Positions 1 to 8,344 of a DNA stretch of 64,000 nt are shown one piece after another. How positions within the stretch are numbered: the first letter of the stretch is position 1; each line of letters opens with the position of its first letter. A program made the position numbers and the translations under genes. Below the pieces are notes generated by a model, which was not told the origin of the DNA, ran no database searches, and saw only the letters and a list, made by a program, of their open reading frames with translations. This stretch comes from Tagaea sp. CACIAM 22H2 (GTDB lineage: Bacteria > Pseudomonadota > Alphaproteobacteria > CACIAM-22H2), in the NCBI GenBank assembly GCA_014444615.1, contig PVXE01000002.1:124001-188000 (forward strand), given 5' to 3'.

Positions 1-1107
1 ACCATAGCCGGCACACGCCCCGCAGCCCGACGGCATCAGAATGGCGCCGGCTTCGGCCAGTGCGGCCAGCGTGCCGTCGGCCGCCGCTTCGGCGGTCGCG
101 CGCGCGGTCGCGGGGGCGACGAGCAAGCGTACGTTGGGCGCCACGCGTTTGCCGCGCAGCACGCTCGCCGCCATGCGCAGGTCGTTGATCTTCGCGCCCG
201 TGCAGGCGCCGATATAGGCTTGATGAATGGCCACACCGCGCTGCTCGGCGGCAGGGCCGGAATTCGCCGGGCTGTGCGGGGCGGCGACTTGCGGGGCCAA
301 GTCGCTCGCATCGAATTCCTCGACGCGTAGATATTCGGCCCCCGCATCGCCTTGCCAGCGCGCCGTGTCGATGTTGGTCACGCCGCGCTCGGCGAGGAAA
401 TACTCGGTCACGGCGTCGGGCGCGATCAGGCCGACTTGCGCGCCCAATTCGGCGGCCATGTTGCAAAGGGTCATGCGCTCGAACATCGGCAGGCCGGAAA
501 TCGCGTCGCCCGCGTATTGCACGACCTGATACTCGGCGCCGCCCATACCCAGGCGCTTGCACAGCGCGAGCATCATGTCCTTGGCCGAGACCATCGGCCC
601 GAGCTTGCCGCGCCAATTCAGCAGAATGGTGCCGGGCGTTTTCAGCCAGATCTCGCCGGTGACGACGGCGCCGCACATTTCGGTGGCGCCGACGCCGAAC
701 ATGAAACAACCGAACGCGCCGCCGGTGGGCGAGTGGCTGTCGCCGCCGACGACGAACATGCCGGGGCGCAGATGGCCGTTCTCCGGCAGCACGACATGGC
801 AAATACCCTGCATGTCGTGAAAGCGCTCGATCTTGTGGTCGCGCACGAATTCGCGCGTGAGTTTCAGGATCGATGCGCTTTCCGCATCGACCGCGGGCAC
901 GTAATGGTCGCTGACGACGACGACCTTGCTCGGGTCCCAAATCGACGCACCCAAGCGCTTCAGCATCGGCTGCAAGCGGCGCGGGCCGCCGGAATCGTGC
1001 ATCATCGCGAGGTCGATGTTGCAGGTCACGACTTCGCCCACATCGACATGCGCCCGCCCGGCGGCGCGCGCGACGATCTTCTGGGTGAGGGTTTGGGGCC
1101 TGTTCAT
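1..1107 (-). CDS. Aconitase/3-isopropylmalate dehydratase large-subunit family protein (3' end outside window)
   Basis: This [4Fe-4S] hydro-lyase would isomerise a hydroxy-acid such as isopropylmalate, citrate or homocitrate. 369 codons are visible from ATG at 1107, and the frame is still open at base 1, so the C-terminus lies outside the window. The cluster cysteines are visible as C302 in GACTGAK and C362/C365 in GCGAC, the usual one-plus-CxxC pattern of LeuC/aconitase. GDSHSPTGG near residue 120 is the substrate/cluster loop. The first cysteine motif reads GACTG rather than the common GSCTN, which suggests a divergent LeuC-like subgroup. These proteins need a separate small subunit, which may lie beyond the left edge. 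Which hydroxy-acid is used cannot be told from sequence alone. Confidence 0.85.
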   Translation of the reverse strand, partial: MNRPQTLTQKIVARAAGRAHVDVGEVVTCNIDLAMMHDSGGPRRLQPMLKRLGASIWDPSKVVVVSDHYVPAVDAESASILKLTREFVRDHKIERFHDMQGICHVVLPENGHLRPGMFVVGGDSHSPTGGAFGCFMFGVGATEMCGAVVTGEIWLKTPGTILLNWRGKLGPMVSAKDMMLALCKRLGMGGAEYQVVQYAGDAISGLPMFERMTLCNMAAELGAQVGLIAPDAVTEYFLAERGVTNIDTARWQGDAGAEYLRVEEFDASDLAPQVAAPHSPANSGPAAEQRGVAIHQAYIGACTGAKINDLRMAASVLRGKRVAPNVRLLVAPATARATAEAAADGTLAALAEAGAILMPSGCGACAGYG

Positions 1108-1413
1108 GCCTGTTCGCGGGACCTTGGTATTTTTAAGTCCGATGCGACGAATCGGGCGGGGGCCCGTTCCGTCGCCGGACTAGCTATAAAGATATAGCTT
1201 TATATCTTTTTGTCTAGCCGCCGCGTGACAGCGCTGACCGAACGGAAAGTCCGGCCCGACGATGCGGCCGCCGCCGCATTTGCGACTATGTTGAACGGCC
1301 TAAATTCGGGCCGGACGACTTTACGCTTCACGGCAATTCTAGTCGCGCCGCGCGTCAGCGGCGCAAGGGAACGCGATACGATCAAGCGCCCTCAGCAAGC
1401 CCAACCAAAAGCG
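1108..1413. other. Intergenic region upstream of the aconitase-family gene
   Basis: About 306 bases lie between the start of the aconitase-family gene and the stop of the sigma-54 regulator, both on the minus strand. Bases 1183-1210 form an AT-rich island containing two nested dyads. The remainder is GC-rich, and I see no convincing conserved gene in it; short open frames exist but look like noise. Confidence 0.6.
1185..1209. promoter_or_regulatory. AT-rich nested palindrome, probable operator
   Basis: Arms AAAGATATA (1188-1196) and TATATCTTT (1201-1209) are perfect 9-bp inverted repeats around GCTT. A second dyad, TATAAAG (1185-1191) and CTTTATA (1198-1204), overlaps them. It lies about 80 bases upstream of the aconitase-family start, where a repressor site would be expected. 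It is not GC-rich enough for an ordinary intrinsic terminator. Confidence 0.45.
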
Positions 1414-2685
1414 CTATGGCCGCGCGTATTTCCAGATCGTCGTCCGCGAAACGCCGAGCAGTCGCGCGGCTTCGCTGCGGTTGCCGCCGGTTTTCGCCAA
1501 CGCGTCGCGCACACGATCCTTGATCGCGGCTTTCGCGGCGTCGTCGAGAGAGCCCGATGCGGCCCCGCGCGATGGGGCGAAATCCAGCGTCGTTTCGGGA
1601 AAGAGATCGTCGACATCGATGATGTCGCCGTCGCCCAAGGCTGCCGCGCGCTCGACGCGATTGCGCAGCTCGCGCACATTGCCGGGCCAATCATGCGCAA
1701 TCATCGCGTCGATCGCTTCGGGCGCGAATTCCTTGCGCGGTGCCGTCGGCAGGAAACCGCGCGCAAGCTCCGCGATGTCCTCGATTCGGGCGCGCAGGGG
1801 CGGCACGGCCAGGGCGATCACGTTCAGGCGGAAATAGAGATCCTCGCGGAACGCGCCCGCGCGCACACGCTCGGCGAGATCGGCATGCGTCGCCGCGACG
1901 ATCCGCGCGCGAAAGGGCAGATCCGCTTTGGCGCCGAGCGGGCGGAATTCGCGCGCCTCGACCAGCCGCAGCAGTTTCGCTTGAAGATCGAGCGGAAACT
2001 CAGCGACCTCGTCCAGAAACAACGTGCCGCCGGCCGCTTCCTCGGCCACGCCAGGGCGGCGTGCGGCCGCCCCGGTGAAGGCGCCTTTCTCGTGGCCGAA
2101 CAATAGGCTCTCCGCGAGGTCGCGCGGGATCGCAGCGCAATTTATCGCCACGAAGGGCGCGGCGGCCCGCGCACTCGCCTCGTGCAGAAAACGCGCGGCG
2201 ACTTCCTTGCCCGATCCTGTCTCGCCGCTCAGCAGAACCGGCAGTTCGGCGCGCGCGGCTTTCAGCAACTGCGTTTCCAGGGCGCGCATCGCCGGCGCGG
2301 CGCCCAATGCGTCGGTTCGCCGCGCAATCCGGGCGCCACCGAGCGCTGCGATCAGCGCGTCGATATCGACGGGCTTGGTCAAGTAGTCGCGCGCCCCGCC
2401 TTTCACGAGGCGCACGGCCTGCGCGATGTCGCCATGCGCGGTCATGAACCAAGTCGGGACGGGGCCGATCGCTTCGACGAGCTTGCGCCACAACGCCTCG
2501 CCGTCGAAATCGGGCAGGCGGATGTCGCTCAACACGATGTCGGGTGCGCGGACACTCGCGGCGGCGACGGCGCCGGCCCCCGTGACGGCGAGTTGCGCGT
2601 CGAACCCTTCGAGCGCCAGGCGCTGAAGCAATGCGGGGCCCAGGATCGGATCGTCCTCGACGAGCAAAATGCGCAGCGCTGTCAC
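1414..2685 (-). CDS. NtrC-family sigma-54-dependent response regulator
   Basis: This 423-aa cytoplasmic transcription activator has three visible parts. The receiver (about 1-115) has acidic D11/D12, phospho-acceptor D54 and K104. The AAA+ domain has Walker A GETGSGK at 154-160, the sigma-54 contact motif GAFTGA at 201-206 and Walker B TLFLDEV near 221-227. A Fis-type helix-turn-helix lies at the extreme C-terminus (NRSEAARLLGVSRTTIWKY). The length is normal for the family. The start ATG at 2685 abuts the stop of the partner histidine kinase. The pair sits directly downstream of the Mnh antiporter genes in the same direction, so it may sense cell-envelope or ionic conditions; that link is inference. 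Confidence 0.95.
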   Translation of the reverse strand: MTALRILLVEDDPILGPALLQRLALEGFDAQLAVTGAGAVAAASVRAPDIVLSDIRLPDFDGEALWRKLVEAIGPVPTWFMTAHGDIAQAVRLVKGGARDYLTKPVDIDALIAALGGARIARRTDALGAAPAMRALETQLLKAARAELPVLLSGETGSGKEVAARFLHEASARAAAPFVAINCAAIPRDLAESLLFGHEKGAFTGAAARRPGVAEEAAGGTLFLDEVAEFPLDLQAKLLRLVEAREFRPLGAKADLPFRARIVAATHADLAERVRAGAFREDLYFRLNVIALAVPPLRARIEDIAELARGFLPTAPRKEFAPEAIDAMIAHDWPGNVRELRNRVERAAALGDGDIIDVDDLFPETTLDFAPSRGAASGSLDDAAKAAIKDRVRDALAKTGGNRSEAARLLGVSRTTIWKYARP

Positions 2686-4065
2686 TTAGGTTTCCCGCAA
2701 CGGAATGGCGATGGCGACGGTGGTTCCCCCCGTCGTACCACGTTCGACGCGCGCCGCCCCCTCTAGATCGCCGAGCAGCGACACGACGGCGTCGAGGCCC
2801 AAACGGGGTGCGCCGGGCGGCGAGGCGCTTCGGCCGAGCAATTGTTCAATCCGCGTATCGTCCATGCCGGGCCCCTGATCGGCGATCGTGCAATGGAGCT
2901 TGCCGCCGGCGACATGCGCCGCGAAGACGACGACCCCGCCGTCGGGCGACGCGGCGCAGGCGTTGAGCAGCAAGTTGAGCAGAACTTGGCGAACGCCGGA
3001 CGCGCCCAGCGCCAGCGCATCGGGAATCTCCAAACGCCAATCCAGGCGCAATCCGCGATTGCGCAAGGCGGGGGCGAGCAGCAGCCGCAGATCGTCGAAA
3101 TCGGCGCGGGTCAGGCGGCGCTCGTCTTCCGGGCGGTGGAAATTCATGATCCGCGACACGATCGCGTCGATCGTCTCGATGCCGCGCGCCACGAATTCGA
3201 GCGAGTCAGCGCGGACTTTCGGATCGTCGCCGAATTTCCGCAGCGTGGCGACCGCGGTGGCGAGGCCGCCAAGGGGATTGCGTACCTCGTGCGCCATCGT
3301 CGCGGCGAGGCGGCCGAGCGCCGCCGTCTGGCCGCGCTCGGCGATATCCGCGCGCAGCTTCTCGCGCTCGGTCAACGCGTCCGCCATACGATTATAGGCG
3401 GCGAGCAGGGGCGCCGTGCGCGCGTCGGCTTGCGCGACGCTTGCGGCCGGGACGCGCCGGACCGCGCCGGTGCCCGCCGACTGCAACAGCGCCAGCACGC
3501 CGTCGGCCGCCCGATTGATCCGCCGGAGCAATAGATAAGCGCCGACCCCGCAAATCAGGGCGATCGCGAAATCGAGCGCGATGACCGCCAGCAGCAGGTT
3601 GCGCTGCGCGTCGCGCAACGATCCGATATCAAGCGCTACGACCAGCGCGTTTTCGCCCGACGGCGGCAGCGCGCGCGAAGCCCACAGCAAACGCGCGTCT
3701 TCGTCGTAAACGACGCGCGATTGGACGAGATCGCGCGGCGGCGGGGCGCTGCTGCGGTTGATCGTTGCCAGGCGCGTGCCGTTCCGGTCGAGCGCCAAGA
3801 GCGCGACCTCCGCGACGCCTTCCTGCACGCCGAAAGCGGCGGCGAAGCGCCGTTCGACGGCCGCCCAGTCGCCGATGGTTGCGTCGTCGGCGATCGCGGC
3901 GGCGAGCCCGTCGAGATAGACCTGCGCGAGACGTTCGGTTTGCCGGTCCGCCGCGCGATCCTTGAAATGAAGCGCCAGATGCGTTGTGCCCGTCGCCGCT
4001 GCGAACACGATGATCGCGGCGAGCAGCGGCAAACGCAACGCTAACGGCAATGCGCCAAGCATCAT
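2686..4065 (-). CDS. Membrane sensor histidine kinase
   Basis: This 459-aa kinase has a first membrane segment near residues 9-27, an extracytoplasmic stretch of about 140 residues and a second membrane segment near 175-200. A HAMP-like linker follows, then a HisKA domain with the phospho-acceptor in AHEVRNPLGG and a HATPase domain with N-box LLNLLLNA and ATP-lid DQGPGMD. It is the partner of the sigma-54 regulator, which begins at the next base. Its own start lies 26 bases after the stop of the MnhG-Usp gene, suggesting cotranscription with the antiporter operon. The ligand of the periplasmic domain is unknown. Confidence 0.93.
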   Translation of the reverse strand: MMLGALPLALRLPLLAAIIVFAAATGTTHLALHFKDRAADRQTERLAQVYLDGLAAAIADDATIGDWAAVERRFAAAFGVQEGVAEVALLALDRNGTRLATINRSSAPPPRDLVQSRVVYDEDARLLWASRALPPSGENALVVALDIGSLRDAQRNLLLAVIALDFAIALICGVGAYLLLRRINRAADGVLALLQSAGTGAVRRVPAASVAQADARTAPLLAAYNRMADALTEREKLRADIAERGQTAALGRLAATMAHEVRNPLGGLATAVATLRKFGDDPKVRADSLEFVARGIETIDAIVSRIMNFHRPEDERRLTRADFDDLRLLLAPALRNRGLRLDWRLEIPDALALGASGVRQVLLNLLLNACAASPDGGVVVFAAHVAGGKLHCTIADQGPGMDDTRIEQLLGRSASPPGAPRLGLDAVVSLLGDLEGAARVERGTTGGTTVAIAIPLRET

Positions 4066-4091
4066 CGCGCCAGAATGGCGCCGTCAGGCAT

Positions 4092-5387
4092 TCAAGGCAA
4101 CAACACGAAACTCGCGCGCGCGGCGAGCGCGGTGTTCGCGTCCTCGCGCAGCGCGTCCAGCACCGACCGGCGGATGGCGAGCGCCGCCATAACGGCGGCG
4201 TCGAAACCGGCGATGCGCCGCTCGATTTCCTCGCGTGTCGCGTCCGCCGCGATTGGATCGGCTTCGCTTGCGTCCCAGCCATGGGCGCGCAGCAGCGCCG
4301 CTTGCGCCGTCACGCCGGCGAGGCTTTGCGCATCGTCGCGCGCGGCGAAGACGGCGATCTTCGCGTCGCGCCACAATCCGGTCGCGGCAAGCGTCGTGGC
4401 GAGGCGCCCGCAGGCGGGCGTCCCGGCGATCAACAGCGCGACGCGGCGGATCGGCCGTGCGGCTTGCACGCGCAAGATCGGCCCGGCACCTCGCGCCGAC
4501 AAATCCGCGGCGAGCTCGTCGGAATCCGCCGCTTTGCGCCCGAAGCGATCGATGCCGGCCGGCACGATCAGCATGTCGTTGCCCGCGGCGAGCGGCAGCA
4601 GCGTATCGAGCGCGCCTTCCGCATGGCGCGATACGGCATCGACCGGCGCTTGGGACGCGCGCGCGTCGAAGTCGGCCAGCGCCTTCGCGGCGCGTTCGCG
4701 CTGTTGCAGTCGCAGCCGGTCGCCCAGCCATTGCGACCAGGCGAGCCCGCCGACGGGTACCGCTTGCGGGCGTTCGGCGAAGCCGGGATCGACGGCGGAA
4801 AGCGCCGTGAGCTTGGCGCCGTGAGCGCGCGCCAGACCCAGGGCGAATTCGCTCGCCGCATCCTGATGGGGACCGCCCGCGAGCCATACCGTCAGCACGC
4901 GCAGCCGGTCCGATTGCGGGGCGGAATATTCCTGCGGCGCGCGAATTTCTTGGGCGCTCATGATCGTGGCTCCGGCTGGCGTTGATGGGGACGCGCGGCG
5001 CTCGCGCGCCGTGCGTTGCGGGGCGATGTCGAACAGATTGCGGGGAAGGTGACCGCGCAGCGCGTCGGCGACGGTCGCCGATGCGATGGGCGCCCCCGAC
5101 ACATAGGCGGCGCGGCCCAACGCATGCGAGGCGATGGGCGACGTCACGAGCAGGAAGACGACGCACAACGTGCCGATGATCAGCGCGTCGAGCGCGACGC
5201 CGCCGCCGCCCAGCGCCCAAGCAGCACCGTAGACAAGGCAGCCCGAGCCCACGACGCCCGCTTTCGTCGCCGCGTGCATGCGCATGAACGGGTCGCGCAG
5301 CCGGATCAATCCCAGCGCCGCGATGCCGACGACGATGGCGCCCGCGAGGATCGCGATCCCCGCCCAGATTTCGAGAAACGCGCTCAT
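4092..5387 (-). CDS. mnhG: MnhG antiporter subunit fused in frame to a tandem Usp domain
   Basis: A single open frame of 431 codons starts at an ATG overlapping the mnhF stop (ATGA). Residues 1 to about 112 are a canonical MnhG/PhaG subunit with three membrane segments and the RLRDPFMRMHAATKAG signature. A roughly 30-residue Arg/Pro/Ser-rich linker follows, then about 290 residues resembling two universal-stress-protein folds. MnhG is normally only about 110-130 aa. An internal ATG at 4961 (residue 143), preceded by a GGAG sequence, could also give a free Usp protein. There is no stop between the parts, so MnhG translation must run into the Usp region. A lost stop or sequencing error is the alternative. 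Confidence 0.85.
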   Translation of the reverse strand: MSAFLEIWAGIAILAGAIVVGIAALGLIRLRDPFMRMHAATKAGVVGSGCLVYGAAWALGGGGVALDALIIGTLCVVFLLVTSPIASHALGRAAYVSGAPIASATVADALRGHLPRNLFDIAPQRTARERRASPSTPAGATIMSAQEIRAPQEYSAPQSDRLRVLTVWLAGGPHQDAASEFALGLARAHGAKLTALSAVDPGFAERPQAVPVGGLAWSQWLGDRLRLQQRERAAKALADFDARASQAPVDAVSRHAEGALDTLLPLAAGNDMLIVPAGIDRFGRKAADSDELAADLSARGAGPILRVQAARPIRRVALLIAGTPACGRLATTLAATGLWRDAKIAVFAARDDAQSLAGVTAQAALLRAHGWDASEADPIAADATREEIERRIAGFDAAVMAALAIRRSVLDALREDANTALAARASFVLLP

Positions 5388-5680
5388 TCGCCGGGCTCCT
5401 GCGCCGGCGGCGATGCGCTCGCGCGCTCCAGCAAGCCGCCGAACGAGACGGCGGCGAGGAAGCCGATCAGCGCGATGCCGAAGGCGATGTCGAGATAGGC
5501 GCGGGCCCCCGTCGCCGCCGCGACCAAGGCGGCGAAGCAGATCGCGAGCAGACCCAGCATGTCGGTCGCGATCGCGCGGTCGGCGGTCGACGGTCCCCGG
5601 ATCAAGCGCCACGCGACGGCGCCGGTCGACAGCCCGACGATGAAGAAGGCGAGAGCGATGCAGATCTCGAGGAAACTCAT
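5384..5680 (-). CDS. mnhF: Na+/H+ antiporter subunit MnhF (MrpF)
   Basis: This 98-aa inner-membrane protein has three hydrophobic helices and the family motif RLIRGPSTADRAIATD near residues 25-40, whose Asp/Arg pair is typical of MrpF. It is a small obligate subunit of the Mrp cation/proton antiporter. ATG at 5680 overlaps the mnhE stop by 3 bases, and its stop overlaps the mnhG start (ATGA), so translation is coupled. An upstream in-frame extension exists but is Arg-rich shadow sequence and was not used. Confidence 0.93.
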   Translation of the reverse strand: MSFLEICIALAFFIVGLSTGAVAWRLIRGPSTADRAIATDMLGLLAICFAALVAAATGARAYLDIAFGIALIGFLAAVSFGGLLERASASPPAQEPGE

Positions 5681-6003
5681 GGCAGCACCTTGCGCGCCTG
5701 CGCTTCGAGCGTGGATTTCATGCCTTCGATTGTGGCTTGTGCGTCGGGCGCATCGATGGCGTGGACGTAAAGCGTTTTCCCGTCGGGCGAGACATCGAGG
5801 CTGGTCGTGCCGGGTGTGAGCGTCACCATATCGGCGAACAACACGATGCTGCCGGGCGACTTGACGTCGAGCGGAACGGCGAGGATCGCGGGACGCAAGC
5901 GATCCGGCGGGCCGATCACGGCAAGCAGCGTCGCCCAGGTCGACTTGGCGAGTTCGAGGGCGAAAACGAGGGCAACTTGCGCCCAGGCGAGGAGTTTGCT
6001 CAT
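5677..6003 (-). CDS. mnhE: Na+/H+ antiporter subunit MnhE (MrpE)
   Basis: This 108-aa protein is short for MrpE (commonly about 150-170 aa): it starts directly at the second hydrophobic part. Residues 1-30 form a membrane helix, and the soluble tail has the characteristic sequence around VTLTPGTTSLDV. ATG at 6003 overlaps the mnhD stop, and its stop overlaps the mnhF start. Short MnhE forms are known in alphaproteobacterial Pha/Mrp operons. No alternative upstream start with MrpE-like sequence was seen. Confidence 0.9.
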   Translation of the reverse strand: MSKLLAWAQVALVFALELAKSTWATLLAVIGPPDRLRPAILAVPLDVKSPGSIVLFADMVTLTPGTTSLDVSPDGKTLYVHAIDAPDAQATIEGMKSTLEAQARKVLP

Positions 6004-7514
6004 CGTGCGAACTCCGCGACTTGGCCGGCATTGCCGAGGACGGCGGCGATATAAGCGTCGCGATCGAGCAACGATGCGGCGGCCGTTTCGGCAAGCGCGG
6101 CGAAAGGCTCGGTCCACAGACCGATCGTCATCGTCGTCGCGCAAAGAAGCGCGATCGGCAGATAGGTCGCGATGCGCTGGCCGCGCGTCCAGGCGGTCCG
6201 TGCCAAGCCTTCCGGCGCGGGTTTCCAGAACGCTTCGTTCCAGATCTTGATCATCGAGTAGAGCGTCAGCAGGCCGACGAAAAGCGCGATGCCGGCGAGC
6301 CAATAGGCTTCCGCTTCGATGCCCGCACGAACCACGGCGTATTTCCCCCAGAAGCCCGACAACGGCGGAATGCCGGCGAGCGACAGGGCGGGGATCAAAA
6401 AGCCGATCGCGAGCAGGGGGGCCGCGCGCCATAGGCCGCCGCACCGTCCCAGCGCGAAGCTGCCGTTCTCGCGCCGTATCGCGCCCGCGACCAGGAACAA
6501 ATTGGCCTTCACGACGATGTGATGGACGATATAGAGGATCGCGGCGGCGATCGCGGCCTGGGTCAGCAGCGCCACGCCGATGATCATGTAGCCAATCTGG
6601 CTGACGATATGGAACGACAATATCCGGCGGATGTCGTAATGCGCGGCGGCCCCGAATACGCCGAATACCATCGTCGCCGCGGCGACCCAGGCGAAGATCG
6701 GGCCAAAGAACGCGACGTCGTGCGCGTAGACCAGCGCGAACAGACGCAAGATCGCGTAGACGCCGACCTTGGTCAGCAGGCCCGCGAAGATCGCCGCGAC
6801 CGGCATCGACGCCGTGTGATAGGCGGCCGGTAGCCAGTTGAACAGCGGGAACAATGCCGCCTTCGCGCCGAACGACACGAGGAACATGACGCCGATCGCC
6901 GCCAGCAAACCTTGGTTCTCCGCCTGCGGCGCCAAACGCGCCAGATCGGCGAAATTGAGCGTGCCGAGCTGGCCGTACAGCAGCCCGACCGCCATCAGGA
7001 ACACGGTCGTCCCGACCAGATTCAAAAACACGTAGCGCAAGCCGCCGTCGATCTGGGCGCGCGTGCGGTCGAGCACCAGCAGGCCGAACGAGGCGATCAG
7101 CATCACCTCGAACCAGACATAGAGATTGAACACGTCGCCCGCGACGAAAGCGCCGCAGACACCCAGCATCAAACTGTGGAACAGCGGCTGGAACCCGGCG
7201 CGGTCGCGCGCCGCCGCGTCCGGCCCCATCGCGTAGATCGATACCGACAGCGCCATCAATCCGGCGATCGCCAGCATGATCGCGGAGAAAGCATCGACGA
7301 CCAGCGCGATGCCGAACGGCGCCGCCCAGTCGCCCATTTGCGTGACCAGGATCGAGCCGTCGGCCGTGCGCGCGACGAGCATCAAGCCCACGGCCAGCAA
7401 CGATGCCGACGCGCTGACGCCGACGACACGCTGAGCGGCGATGTGCGTCCGCAACAGCGCCGTCAAGGCGGCGGCGCAAAGCGGGATCAGCAGGGGGGCG
7501 ACGATCAGCAGCAT
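6000..7514 (-). CDS. mnhD: Na+/H+ antiporter subunit MnhD (MrpD), complex-I-like
   Basis: This 504-aa polytopic membrane protein of the NuoN/NuoM/MrpD proton-pumping family has about 14 predicted helices. The conserved membrane glutamate is in VWFEVMLIASFGLL near residue 137, and the broken-helix lysine/histidine region GAKAALFPLFNWLPAAYHTA is near residues 225-245. It forms one of the two large ion-translocating subunits of the Mrp complex. It lies 3 bases downstream of mnhC and its stop overlaps mnhE. The length matches the family. Confidence 0.95.
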   Translation of the reverse strand: MLLIVAPLLIPLCAAALTALLRTHIAAQRVVGVSASASLLAVGLMLVARTADGSILVTQMGDWAAPFGIALVVDAFSAIMLAIAGLMALSVSIYAMGPDAAARDRAGFQPLFHSLMLGVCGAFVAGDVFNLYVWFEVMLIASFGLLVLDRTRAQIDGGLRYVFLNLVGTTVFLMAVGLLYGQLGTLNFADLARLAPQAENQGLLAAIGVMFLVSFGAKAALFPLFNWLPAAYHTASMPVAAIFAGLLTKVGVYAILRLFALVYAHDVAFFGPIFAWVAAATMVFGVFGAAAHYDIRRILSFHIVSQIGYMIIGVALLTQAAIAAAILYIVHHIVVKANLFLVAGAIRRENGSFALGRCGGLWRAAPLLAIGFLIPALSLAGIPPLSGFWGKYAVVRAGIEAEAYWLAGIALFVGLLTLYSMIKIWNEAFWKPAPEGLARTAWTRGQRIATYLPIALLCATTMTIGLWTEPFAALAETAAASLLDRDAYIAAVLGNAGQVAEFAR

Positions 7515-7517
7515 CGC

Positions 7518-7925
7518 CTAGGCCGCCTTCTTCGCGAGGGGGGCCGGCGGCGGTATCGGGCTTTTCGCCGTGTCGATCGGTGTTTCGGCCGCGTTCAGAT
7601 CGGCCGCATCGACGCTGCTGAATTCCCGATTGGCGCGAACGACCAGCATCAAAGCGAATACGGTCAAGCCGAAACCGATGACGATCGCGGTCAGGATCAG
7701 CGCTTGGGGCAACGGATTCGACGTTCCCGCAGCCAACGCATCGGCGCCCGGCGCCACGAAGGGCGGCAGGGTCGCGCCGAGCCGTCCGCTCGCGAAGATC
7801 GTGAGATTGACGGCGGAACCGAACAGCACGAAGCCGATGAGCACGCGCGGCAGATCATGCGCCAGGAACATATAGACGCCGACGGCGACAAGCCCGCCGA
7901 TGGAAAGCGAGATGACCGGGTCCAT
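7518..7925 (-). CDS. mnhC: Na+/H+ antiporter subunit MnhC (MrpC), NuoK-like
   Basis: This 135-aa NuoK-like protein has three helices and the conserved stretch LPRVLIGFVLFGSAVNL (about 25-41), followed by PLPQALILTAIVIGFG, the family hallmark. The C-terminal 35 residues are polar with Pro/Ala/Lys, as in other Mrp operons. ATG at 7925 overlaps the mnhB stop by one base (TGATG). It sits in the Mrp membrane arm next to MnhD. Confidence 0.94.
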   Translation of the reverse strand: MDPVISLSIGGLVAVGVYMFLAHDLPRVLIGFVLFGSAVNLTIFASGRLGATLPPFVAPGADALAAGTSNPLPQALILTAIVIGFGLTVFALMLVVRANREFSSVDAADLNAAETPIDTAKSPIPPPAPLAKKAA

Positions 7926-8344
7926 CAGAGCGTTTCCTCTTCCATCAAAGACAGGAACAGCGTGGCGACCGTGCCGACGACGGTGATGTAGACGCCCGCA
8001 TCGAACAGGATCGTGGTGCCCAGCGGCAGGACGATGCCGACATCCGGGAACCACCAGAGATGCGTGAGATAGGGCCCGGCGCCGAACAGCGCCGGAATCC
8101 CGCTCGCGGCCGCCAGCAGCACGCCGATGGCGCAATAGCTGGTCGGTGCCAAACGCAGCAGCTTGCGCGTCGGCGCCGCGCCGAAGGCGATCGCGTGAAA
8201 GATCAGGCCGACACCCGCGAGCAAGCCGCCGATGAATCCGCCGCCCGGCTCGTTATGGCCGCGCAACAACACGTAAAGCGATGCGGCCAGCGGCAACCAC
8301 AGCAACATCGGCGCCGAGACGCGCAAGATCAGCGAGGCGCTCAT
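7925..8344 (-). CDS. mnhB: Na+/H+ antiporter subunit MnhB (MrpB)
   Basis: This 139-aa four-helix membrane protein has the MrpB motif [16 protein letters not shown] (about 28-43) and a C-terminal helix with [16 protein letters not shown]. The start ATG at 8344 overlaps the mnhA stop (ATGA). The upstream in-frame extension is Arg-rich shadow sequence. It is an obligate component of the seven-subunit Mrp antiporter. Confidence 0.94.
   Translation of the reverse strand: MSASLILRVSAPMLLWLPLAASLYVLLRGHNEPGGGFIGGLLAGVGLIFHAIAFGAAPTRKLLRLAPTSYCAIGVLLAAASGIPALFGAGPYLTHLWWFPDVGIVLPLGTTILFDAGVYITVVGTVATLFLSLMEEETL

Noticed and set aside
352-1197. 281-codon plus-strand frame
   Set aside because: It is antisense to the aconitase-family gene, whose cysteine motifs are clear; the translation has no recognisable features.
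1188-1209. Palindrome read as an intrinsic terminator for the sigma-54 regulator
   Set aside because: The stem is AT-rich, short and about 200 bases past the stop; an operator for the downstream gene fits better.
5677-7479. 600-codon minus-strand frame containing mnhE
   Set aside because: Only the last 108 codons are MnhE-like; the rest is a +1 shadow of mnhD. The start was set at the ATG that overlaps the mnhD stop.
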